From Lates calcarifer (taxonomy: Eukaryota; Chordata; Actinopteri; Centropomidae): DNA of 64,000 bases. The first letter of the stretch is position 1; each line of letters starts with the position of its first letter. The position numbers and the translations under genes are program-made. The notes under the pieces are model-generated. The model worked only from the letters and a program-made list of their open reading frames with translations, was not told the DNA's origin and did not search any database. The DNA lies in NCBI RefSeq assembly GCF_001640805.2, contig NC_066848.1:8633526-8697525 (forward strand), given 5' to 3'. This document shows positions 34,901-46,900 of the stretch, in pieces.

Positions 34901-37900
34901 TATCCCTCAGCTTACACACCCTGTCAGCAGCCGCTTGAGTTTCCCTCTTGGGACTTAACTTCATTCATCTCTGGTCGGACAAATGAGTCGACACAGAAGT
35001 GAGGCTATATTGTATTAAATTTGGTATTACTATTACTCTTCTGTTTCCTGACAGGATGTTTTCTTTGCTTCATTTAGCATTGATAAATGCAATGGTATGC
35101 TAACATCAGATCTGTGATAGCAAAGGGCTGTGTTATTGTATTACAAGAGTGAAAGATACTTTCAAGGATCACGCCAGAGCTCTGTGCTGACCAGTTGTAG
35201 AGCTTTAAAAAGCGACGGATCATATGGCAGGCACTGGACAGGAGCTCTGTTCTAAATACTGGGATAACAAACACAGAAATCTGCTGCACCTCAAGCTCAG
35301 TTAAATAAGAGGAAATGGGTTTCATCTGCAACCAATGACTGCCATCACTCTTGATTAAGGGGTGTGGATCTTCTGGAAACCCTTAAAGATTTTGTGTATA
35401 CATGTTTTGATGCGTAGGGAAAGTAGGGTGAAAATACCTGGATCTTTGAATAAGACAGATGTGGAAGAACAAGAGGTTCCTGAGCTCAGTGGTTAATGTA
35501 AGAGTGAAATGTTCAAACACAGCTTAGCTTCATCATCAATGCAACAGTGCAAAAGAGACATAAATATACATAGCACAGTACAGGTGTTAAAAAGTTGACT
35601 AACATCAGAATAAATGGGTAACAGGATAAGGCCTAAAACTGAACCTTGGGGAACACCTTTGGTTACACACACAAAAAAGATTGAATACAAAACTTTTTTC
35701 ACACTGATAACACTTAGCAAAGTAGATGTGAAATCAGACCCACACAACTGAATCAGAGCCAAAAAGTCTGAACAACATCAGGGAATCATTGACTGAATCA
35801 ACTGCTTGTAAAGGATCAACAAACAGAGCAGCATTGTGTTTTTGTGTATTTTAAAGATGTACAGATTAGACACTGAAATGACATTTTGCGTCAGAGTAGA
35901 ATACACTACCTCACAGAATTTATTCAGGTTGTTCAGAGCTATAAATTGCATATATGATTTTGCATTCCTCATTGAGAAAGAGGGTCAGCAAAACATCTGG
36001 ACAAAGACCAGGCTTTGTTGGTTTTTTTTTGTCTTGACTAAAACATGTGAACAAATGCATGCACTGGATCTTTTACCTTAATCATCCTTTAACTTCTTTT
36101 TTTAATCAACCACAGAATTAAAAGTAATTACCAAGTGATTTACTGTCAGTTTATCCATCCACTCATGCATCCAGTCTATTACATTTTGCTGATATGGTCC
36201 CAGTTTGGACTCTCATTAATTTGGTGTAATGCTGGTTTTAAGGTAATTATAATTATTCCCAGGGTCCAATTACTTTTAAAGTCCCAAGTATGGTCTTTTA
36301 AGATTGTTTAGTGTGGGCTTACTTAGCTCTGTTATCAGCTGTAGCAAATTAAGATTGGTGTGTATTTAGGTAAGACAGTCTGCAGTAATCGATAACCAAT
36401 CAAGATTACAATGACCCAAAATTAAGAGGGAAAGTCCAGAAAGTCCATTCAGAATATCTGCCGCACCACCAGACCCCTACTAATATGAATATTGAGCTTT
36501 TGAGCGAATAGTTATATCAGGTTCTGACAAGGAAATGTTTTATCTATTTCATTTTAAGGTAAATAATTCAATTTCTGTGGCACAGAATGAGCTTTCTTAA
36601 GTTGGAAAAACCCTGTTGATGTCATGCAGAGTTATTTATACAAGGGACTAAAACTGAGGATATCTAAGCGTCTGGAAATAATTTTGACCATTTTGTTTTT
36701 TAATCTATCTGCAGGCCCTTAATTTTTATGGAAGTGCAACACTAATCTCCGGAGTATCCCTTTAATCAAACCTCTTTTAATCAGATAAAATGTTAGGTTT
36801 AGGCTTAAAGACATTATATCTGGCCTGGAATCATGCAGAGGTGAAGCAGTTACTCAGGAGATTGTGACAAGTTTGGCATGAGAGGAGGCTGAGGACTTGG
36901 ATACAGTTTCTGTACATTGCAGTAATTTGAAATGTTAAAAACATGTATGTGGCTGCTGAAGAACAAAGGACAGGCAAAGTGGCCCACATTTAAATGGCTT
37001 GGACTTCCCAGGCGTCTGGCAGAAAAGGCACTGGCAGACTGTGGGGTAATGTTCATGTTCATGAAAGTAGACGAGAGCCAGATATGTTGGGGTGTGGCCC
37101 ACAAAGTCTGAGGTGGTATGAAGTAAAGAATGAAATTGTGCTTTAAATCCTGTCTCCTGGCACTACCATGCATTGGTATCATGTTACACAGCGCACTTTG
37201 GGCTGTGCTATAAAATGCAGTCCTGTGTACCTTCACATTATTACTGGCCCCGTTACACACCTGGTCAGGTGTGATTCCTATTTCACAAGAACATGATAAC
37301 AGGGTTTTTGCGCACCAGTTCAACACCAGGTCATTTATTTGTTATAGCGTGAGTTGGGCTGCTATTCAAATAGTTCTTACTTTGAATCAGATGGTAAAAG
37401 CATTATTTAATGGCATTACAGATGCAGGGATTTGCAGCCAAGATCTGTGGTAACCAGCTATGTGAGAGAAGATGTTTTAAGCTCTGTAAATGTCAATTTG
37501 AGAAGCTTAGTCACAGCCTGTTTATGCTATCTTGCCAACATACGTTAAATGTCAAGGAGCTGGTTTGGCAAAGTGGGTCTCAAGGCTATAGCTGGATTAT
37601 AGATGTCCTTACTGCACTTCTGCTGCTGTTTCTTCTTTCTCTTTGGCTTTGTATTGCATGTGGCAGGTCGCTGCCACAGTTAAGGTTTCTATGGCGATGT
37701 GAATCAACACAAAGCCTGCCTGTGTTTCTCTTCATTGCTTTAAGTTTTAGCTCATGATTCCTTTTTAGTCGTGGTGTTTAGATTTTTTCTCTTATCTGTT
37801 CCTCTGCTCCCTAATGACTACTGCCCATGTTTAGATGTAGCATTCAAAAGTCAGCGTTTCTATCCTGACAATAGGCCTAAATCAGATTAAATAATTCACA

Positions 37901-40900
37901 CGGTTGTCCAGTTTTAATCTAGTTAACCAGAACTAGCATTGCCACGTTAGCCTGCCAACAAACACATTTTCTCAAACACTGATTACAAAGAGGACACAGT
38001 CCAGATTTTACACTTTTCCTCCCACTTCAATGCTTCACTTAATATTTAAACACAAGCACTCTGACAGATTCACCATCAGTGAGTCAGATTAAATATTTAC
38101 CTAATTCTTTCAAGTTTGAGCACAAATCCTGGTTTTATTGTTGTAGTTCAATCAGTAATGCTGTAAAATGATCAATGGCTCAGTCTTTCCATTTTATTGC
38201 TCATTGATGTGTTTTAAAGTGGGATGGTGGCAGCTGTGTTGTTGAAATTTTGCCTGCTATATACAGGAAAGTCATTTACAGTAACTATACAGTATGTTCA
38301 ATATGAGATTTTTATTGCAAACATTTTGATCTAGCGTTGATGGCCATATTTCTTTCAGAGTGGAAGGACAGGAATAGGACGTGTTGTTAGACTGGGCGAG
38401 GTTTGGTTGTTGGGACATTCAGGCTGTGATTGCTCTCTGAAGGGATCTTTTCACTCGGTTTATTGGGCCATTTAACTGCAATGCCCACATCTGTGTGTTC
38501 TATGGGAGTGAAAGACACAAACTCGTAAAGTACTTCTACACACACACGCACACACACTACACACACACACACTAGGGGAAGGCGGGGTCATGGAGGCCTG
38601 CTGGACCAAAAAACCCAAAACAAAGAGAACTGGTCGTGGGACTGGGAGGGAGTCACGACATAAATTACAGCTGGCATCTCTTCTCATTACACTGACTCTG
38701 ACTGTATGAATGTTTGACATTGTCTCACCCGAGACATAACTCAGATCTTTCCCGTACAGCCTGCAGATTCACTGAAGTATGTCCCTCACAAGGTCTCAGT
38801 CAATGGGAGACAAGGAGAGATTTTGCAGTTTGGGCAGGCCTCAAGTTCACGTTGAATGCCATGCAGTGTGTCCTTAATGAGGGAGACAGAAGATTAGCCT
38901 GTTTGCTTACTGGAGCCTAAAAGATTATACGATAGGAGGATGAGATAAGATGGTGTGTGTGTTTGTGAGTATGTGTTTCCTGAGAGGCCATGGAGTGGGG
39001 GGTTGTGGCAACAAACCCGATGTTTCAAAGTGGTGGTGTGATCGACACCCCTAGGGCCATGCAGTTAGCATGGCTAGTAAGCACACAACATTATGACCAA
39101 CATCTCAGATTTAAATGAAATGTGTTTAAAATTTACAGTAACCTTACTGGGCTGCTTTACAGTACAAATTAAAACCAGGTTTTACTTTGCACTGCACAGT
39201 ATTTTTGATGTTTTCTGTCATCAAGGGCTGGTAAATGATGGAACAGAGGATTACTCTACTGCTGTGCTGGTTTGTAAAATGTAAAGTATTACATATGTCA
39301 GCTAAATAGAAAGATGAACAGGTACTTTTAGGCTTTAAATGCTAAATATTAGGTATACATAATGCCCTTTCCATCTAACTTCTGATTAAGAGGTCAAAAA
39401 ATAATGCTGCTGCAGGACTTCTAATGTTGCTTAATTTATATCATCTTGATCGTCACATGACTGCAATTATAACTGGAAGTATTTTCCCTATTTCATTTTC
39501 AGTAAAGATAATTTAGAGATAGCAGTATGTACTGTATAGCATGGTGTGTTAGTATTTTCCCTCAAGAAACTGGAGTTAATGCAATCACGTAAGAAATGGG
39601 ACTCATGCGGCTCTGAGGCCAGCTAACAACGTGAATACATGTGGCATTGATCAGTGTCAGCAGCCAAAAAAGTCTCAGTGGGGATAGAGGAGAGAAGGTC
39701 TCTGTCAATCATCTCCACAATCTGAGCTAGTCAGCTTCAGGCATTTTTCATTTTTTATCCCCCAGGCAGCAGTTTACTCTGACATGGAAAGTTTATGACA
39801 TGGGAAGAAATATAAGTTTTTAGCTCCTGTGTGGAGAAGAGGAATAGTATGGGCCTTGTCACTTTATTTTAATGCTGCGGTGAATACCATAAAAGTAAAA
39901 TTTCAGTCCTCTTATGTTAAGTTGCAATGATCTCTCTTAATCCAAATTGGCATATAAAGTATGCATTATGGAAGCAATTCTCACTGGGATACTGTGAATA
40001 CAATTTTGAGGTCAATTATTCTTTGCCTAAACTGTTTGCCTCTTTGCTTATTGGTGTCTGTGGATCACAAGACATTGCTTTACTCCAGCAGTTTAGTATT
40101 GCACTTCTATTTGGAGACATGCAAGAAACCACATGTGTAGCAAAGGCTGAGATATCCTGATTTTCAGTCCCTGGTGTGTGTCGAGCTCCAAAAACACTGG
40201 ATTCTACACTTGTTGTAATGCAACTGATCAGCATTCTAGTTGGGTTATGCTCAAAAATAACCAGCTTGTTCAACATGATGTCCAACCACTACAGAAATAA
40301 TAATTGTTTCTGAGTGGCTACACTCAAAGGTGGAGCGACAAGCTGGCTGACACGGAGAGCAAGGAGACGTGATATTGTTTAAATATGGGGATAATGGTGT
40401 CTGGGAAGGCATTCATGGTGTTTTACTGGATTGTTCACATGTCACAGAAATAGTTCTGCAACATATGAGAGCGTGAGAGAGAAATTACCTCCACACAGAT
40501 GACCAGTTATAAAGTCAAGTGTGTGGGAATGTCATATTGCACATTGGCAGCTTTAGACTCTCACAGCCTGATAAACACCCATGTCTTTAAAACTCTGCAC
40601 CCCCAGTTTATAAGTCAGCCTTTAGGCTAGTCTGCAAACCCCAAGGTGACATAACCTTGATGAGATCATGGTGACATGATCAGGGTCATTTTCTCAGACT
40701 TGACAAATCTGTTCCAGAGCCAAAGAAGACAGTTAAAACCAGGTTTTACAACAGTTTTCAGAGGCTGAGCAGGACTGACTATTACTGGTGAACAGAACAA
40801 CATATCAAATTTGGTGGATTATACTGGGCTGTTGTTCCTCCTAACTTGCTCTAACACAAATCTCGTCTCCTGTTTGATTCTCGAGCTATTGGTTCCCTCC

Positions 40901-43900
40901 CTCGCCCTTGTGGCTCAGGGATTGGTTGCCATGGCACCCAGCCGGGTATCATGCTGTGTATGACAAAGGGTGTAATGTCGGTGGCCAGGTCTTAGATTAC
41001 AGGAACACAGAGGTCCGTTCCCCCTGGAGAGAAGATGGTTACAACAGTGAACCTCTCCGACGGTCACGCCTGCTAATGTTAGACTCAATAGACTCAAACA
41101 CTAATCCTCTGCCCATTGTTCTATTACACCAAGATTTTCCCACAAATAAACTACTATAGGTGTATTTTTGTTTTCTGTTTCTCACCTATGTTGTCAGTCT
41201 CACCTGTCTGTTTAATTTTTTAGTGAGTGCTGCTATCCAACTGTAATCAGTCAACTGGCGTGTGGGAAACATGCTCTTGCTTGAACCTATTTCTGTTTTT
41301 AACTCCCTAAGGAGTACAGATCATGTTAGCAGGTGTACGACAGGATATCCGTTTTAAACCAGGACGTGGTCGGAGAGGATAATGCTCAATCTACCAAAAC
41401 TACCTCAGTGCAAAGAGATTTGGGAAGTCTTTTTAAAGAGGTAATGCTTCCCCATTAGTTTATTAATTCCCCGTGATCAGAATATATTATTTGCCTTCTC
41501 CCCCTCTGACTATAACATATCCTTAATGACCTTTTGACTGTTGACAGTGGGTATAAGTGGTTGCTATGTGGACAGCCATTCCTATAGGAAGTTAACAATG
41601 AGGAGCTAAGTCAGCAGCACTAATTCACTGCCCAGGGAGACTGCTATTGAGATATCCGCTCTGAGGTTTAGTCAGATTAACGTCTTCTGTCAGAGCTGGG
41701 GGAAGGCAGATGGTTTTTTTTTTGGTTTTTTTTTACAATCCCTCTGTGTGTCATAGGATCAGTTTTAACACAGAAAGACCGCTGTCTGTGAAACTTATAA
41801 ACCTTAGTTGAGCACTGTCCTAATAATTGTTTTTTATTGATTTTTCTTTACGTATTCATCACTGAGAATAAAGCTTTTTTAATTTAACTAAACACAAATT
41901 AAATATCTGTTTGATTAAAACATTTCAGAGAGGAATAAACTGCTTTTTGGTCAATGTTGCCAGATTGGGCTCTTTTCCAGTATATTGGCCCATCCTCTCC
42001 ACTGATTAGTTGACTGATATGACTGATAGCTGATGACTGTCAAAACCAAAGTACAGTTTAGTGTAGTACAATTAGACTGAACCATTTTTTTCTCTTTTAA
42101 AATCATTATTCAGTTTTGGCTTTGAGATAAGAAACTTGTTAAAGTTTACATCTGTTCATATAAATGAAGATGTTTAGCTATAGGTAATCCTATAAATGAA
42201 AATTAAATTAAATTGAGCCACTATTATTTTTATTTTATTCAGGCAGGTTCTAGGCTACTTGGGCTACGTTTTGTCAGTCAAATCTGGCAGCACTGTCTGT
42301 GGTGCTTCATCAATGGTAATAATACATCTGGGCACATGCACATCAGACAAATGTTACCATCAGACTTTCCGGGATCTATCAGTATGTTTGAGTGTGGTAC
42401 GTGTGCGTTCTGTCATACTTTACCAAGGCAGATATTTGATTAGTTGTTTATTTTCCCTGCCTTGGACATAAGTGGTTCAAGTGTGAGGGTTGTAAATGTT
42501 TAGTTTACATCAAGCGTGCGCTCAGCAGTATTTTCACTGAATGGCCTGGGGTTGATGGGAGAATCACTCACAGTCACACGCCACATGTTGAAGCTCAAGA
42601 CTGAATTCACACAGTTAAACACTAAGTGTTGTCAGCACAACTGGAAAGTTGAAATCACTCAGGGAAAAAGTGTCTGTCAATAACAAACACAAGTTGAGGC
42701 TCCAAATGGCTCAAAAGCTGGATTTAATTATATGTGTGTGGCATTTTTACACTCAAGTTTAGACTCAAGTTGCATTGGATACTGTTGTTAGTAAATAAAA
42801 TACAACAGGTAGACTGTAATCATTGAGCACTTTTTGTGTTGTCCTTTTTTTTCTATACTTATCCCTTCTTGACATTATTGCAGCGTAGCTGATTAACTAA
42901 AATCAATTTTCCAGTCCTGTGGGTAAGGTTATGCCCATGCCCTTGTGTCTGCTCTTCATATAAAGGGAGTTTGTGTTAACCCAGCCCAGATGCTAATCAT
43001 TCATCAGCAGTGGGATCTGGTGTGTTGTTTTCAATGAGCTTTCAATGAGCTCACTTCTCATTAGTAAACATCCACTCTTTGTGCTTTGTCTATGAGTATT
43101 TATTTGTGGAGATGCAGACAAAAAACAATTTTATAAAGGCTGCAAGAGCTATGCAAACATTTCTCAGTTTCTCTTTTATGTTATTACCCAGGGGTTTGCA
43201 GTGTGTTCTTAAGAATCCCACTGCAGTTATGTACAGCAACAAAACCCTCATCCACATTATTATCATAACCATAACCACATCAAACTGGGCTTAACCCCAA
43301 CCATCTCCAATCCTAACCTAAAAATAAACATTTGGACTCCACTGTGTACCTAAAACTAACCACCTAAATTCTTATAACTACATTTCTAATAGTATGCCTA
43401 AACACAGTTTATAGTTTACAGACCATAATCGTGGTGGGATCCAAAATTTAGCACATACAATGACTGGAACTGACATTATTACCCTCTTTGCCCCTGCAGG
43501 AATTTGGGTTGAACTAGAGAAAAATGTTTTTAACAAATTAGTCAGATTTTGCTTTGGACATACATCCCTGCAGGGAAAAGGAAAACTGTTTTGTGATTTT
43601 CCTCACTGTACTATGAATTAAAAATGGCTACATATCCCTATGTACACAGAATGCTGCGATCAGCTGACTCAAGATAACACATTGACCAATTTAGGGGTAA
43701 CAAATTAAAGTCCACATTCAGTTTAGATGTCCTATGCTATTAACAGGGTGTGAAAGGGTCTTCAGGGCACCACTGTCAAATACATACCTGGTGTCTTCTC
43801 TTCTATAGGGTTTACACAAAAAACTGTTTGCCTGAAGGAACTTAATCACTGCATGTTGCTTCAATTACGCTTCTCCATGTGTGAAACTGTGCTGATTGTT

Positions 43901-46900
43901 TTTGATACTGAAATGAAATGTTTCTAAAATGTCTGGTTAGCTTTAAAAGCAGCTTAGTTTTATGATTTTAAAGCCTTGTGGTTTTTGTCTAATGGAACAC
44001 CCACAGTTTGTTTGTATGTCAGAGGAACATTGTCAGCCTGTGGAGACATGCAGATTGGAGGGATTTTGATGGGGTGTATACATATACAGAATGAGTTCCA
44101 TACTATCTTTACAAACAGAAATGATTCCAAGACTGTTTCTGTCTTTTTTCTTAGTCTCTCTCACTTTTCGTAACGTGTTTGTCTAAGGGCACCTCCTAGA
44201 CGTGTAGGGCTGTATGATATGGGGGTCAGGATATCTGATCTGCCCAGCAGGCAGACCTGTGGTCATTTCTGTGGGAGTAATGGAATTCTGTGGTCTGTCC
44301 CAGTACTGATGGAATTTCAAAAGCAGTCAGGCATGGTTCATATAACTCACATAAATAGACCACCTCACTCATGATTTAGAAGGTGGTTAGGAGAGGAATG
44401 TCAGCTTCAGTACTTTGAGTTGTTTTCACTGGCAGCACAAGTCAGAGAGAGACCTCTCTAGCCCAGGTGTGTTTGTGTGTACCACAGCAGGCCCACCTGT
44501 TTCTCTCAGTAATCTGTTGGTGTGTGTATTCGTGTTTCAGGTGACCTGTCCCCGGTGCAGATGTCCCCTGTCCCCCAGTCTCAGTTCATTCCCTTGGCTG
44601 AAGTGTTGTGCTCAGTCATCTCAGATATGAACTCCTCCCAGATCACCGTCAGCCAGGAAGCACTTGTCAATTACATGAGCAAAGCCCACCCAGGTAATCC
44701 ATAAAATGCTTTTTCATCTTCCTTGTTAAATGATCTTTAAATAGCAGGATTTTTTGGTGGGGTGTTAGAATAGATTATTAATAAAACCTTTATATCTGAT
44801 CTCACCTCAGCAAAAAGCCTACCAATACAAAAGACAGTTTAAAAATGTCAATTTGCCATTTTACAGGGTGTTATGTGCCAGACTATTTCTTGGCCAGACA
44901 GAGTAACTTCCAAGAAATAGTCTGGAACATAACCACCTGTCAGTTTATGCTTGAATTAAACAAGCAAGATATATTGTGTTAATAATTGTTCCTAGAGGTG
45001 CTTGCTGCATTTTGTTACCACTGGACAGAGCCAGGATGGCTGTCTTTGTACCAAACTAAATGGCTGCTGGCTCTAGTTTCATATATAACAGTCAGACATG
45101 ACTGAATGAAAGTGAACTTTTGCTTTAGGGAAATGGTATTATTAGACTTATACTCTTAAACCAGACACAAATTTTCCTCTTGCTTGTCTTTTGTACGTAA
45201 TACACCTTTCTCTTTCTTTGTCTCAGGGATAACCATCCCCACTCAGGACATCCTCTATACTGCTCTCGGCACTCTGATAAAGGAGCGCAAGATTTACCAT
45301 ACAGGCGAGGGCTACTTTATTGTCACCCCTCAGACCTATTTCATCACCAACAATGTTGTCCGAGAGAAGAATTGGTGGACTTCTGGGTCAACAGATGACC
45401 CTCCTTCGCCTCCTCCCATTACTTACCTATTGAGCAATGATGCTTGCGTTGAGATAACTCAATCACTCCCAGTGGCACACTGCAAGTCTTGCAGCTGCTT
45501 CAGTCCTCTCCAAACATCCTCCAATGTCGCCTCCACTACTGTAACAGCCACCGTCTCTCCTTCCACTGTCCCAGACCAGCATTCTGTCTCTGTTTCCGTA
45601 AGTGAATGCACAGGCAAGAGCTTAAAGTGGCCCCGACCGTTAGATCACAAACCCACAGTGCAGCATCAGTCCACCTCCACAGCAGCAGACTGTCAGGCAA
45701 GTGAGATCAGCAAAACTACCGCCACTACTAACGCCACTGGCCGGAAAGAAAAAGACAACAAACCAGGGAGGAAGTTTGGTTTAAGTTTGTTCCGGAGAAA
45801 TGGAGGGAAAAAAGAGAAGCCAAAGAAGGAGTATGCATCATTTTCAGGTCAGTTTCCTCCAGAGGAATGGCCAGTGAGAGACGAGGATGACCTGAACAAC
45901 TTACCACGTGACTTGGAGCACGCCATCATCAAACGAATCAACCCTGAACTGACTGTGGACAATTTGACACGCCACACAGTCCTAATGAAGAAGCTGGAGG
46001 AGAGGAGGGAGAGGGGAATAGACAGAGTGTTGGACAGGGGTCTGGATAAAGACGATAAGGGAGTAGACAAGGGAATGTCTACTGAGATCCTAACATTCTC
46101 AAAACCCAGGCATCATCACTCCTCTAAGGCAGGGGCAGGGAAAAGGTCTGCTCAGAAGGCCTCTCGCAGCAAGAGGAGGGCACACTCTTCCAGAGAGAAG
46201 CAAAGGGAAAGGGAGAAGGAAAAGGTCAAGAGTAAGGCTCCCATATGTGCAGACGATTATCCAGAGGGGGATGATTTGATCCCTACTCGGCTCAGAGTGG
46301 AAATCCCTGTTGATGAACCAGATCAAGTGGAAGAAGGTGGAGCTGTTGAGGGAAAATCTCTTTATAAGAAACGCATTGAAAACCCTTTCCAGACTCATCC
46401 AATCAAAGACCCAGCTGATGCTGTAATTCCTGTCACCATCAACAGAGAGCATAGAAGACGAGAGGTGAAAGAGGGCAAGGCTCCAGGGCCAGGCCGGAAG
46501 GAACGAACAAGTCACCGCTCAAAATCATGGGACCCGCATCGGGCCAAAGTGATCTCAACAGATGGAGAGCATGCAGGGAAATCCCCTACATCTGAGGACA
46601 GATACGACTGTGTTCACGAGCGGGATTTTACTGCTGATCATTTGCTCCAAGCAGACATTAAGCTCAATAGAGAGCTGCCACTGGACTACAGCTCAGCCTA
46701 CCCACAGAGCAGCACACTCCGGATAGAGGATAAGATCCGACATCAGAGGGAGGTGAACAGCAAGGAGAGCTGGGAGAGAGAAGGCAAAAATGCACCTTTT
46801 CAGGAGGTAGAGTACAGCAGTGTGCCAGACCACAGCCAAACTTTAGATGATGGCCTGTCTAACATCCAACAATACTCCAATACTAATGCCATTCTCCCTA

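Larger units (their letters stand above)
29253..44540 (+). other. stox1: STOX1 intron 1 (15.3 kb)
   Basis: Begins gtatgt after exon 1 and ends tgtttcag before exon 2. It is mostly AT-rich and has no convincing internal gene. Recognised contents are a polypyrimidine tract (29581-29628), a G-quadruplex-prone run (30825-30846), repeat R1 copy C (32331-32480, reverse), a hAT-like element end (33393), TG and CA microsatellites (34709-34728, 38537-38573) and a decayed LINE reverse-transcriptase fragment (35520-35830, reverse). Several ORFs of 110-170 codons occur in the intron, but their composition and lack of similarity suggest chance. Confidence 0.75.

Noticed and set aside
36850..37326. 158-codon open frame on the minus strand in STOX1 intron 1
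   Set aside because: No recognisable domain, no splice context and no promoter. Its length is compatible with chance.
43226..43420. Degenerate CCAACC/CTAACC-rich stretch in STOX1 intron 1
   Set aside because: It resembles a decayed satellite, but no consistent period could be defined by eye.
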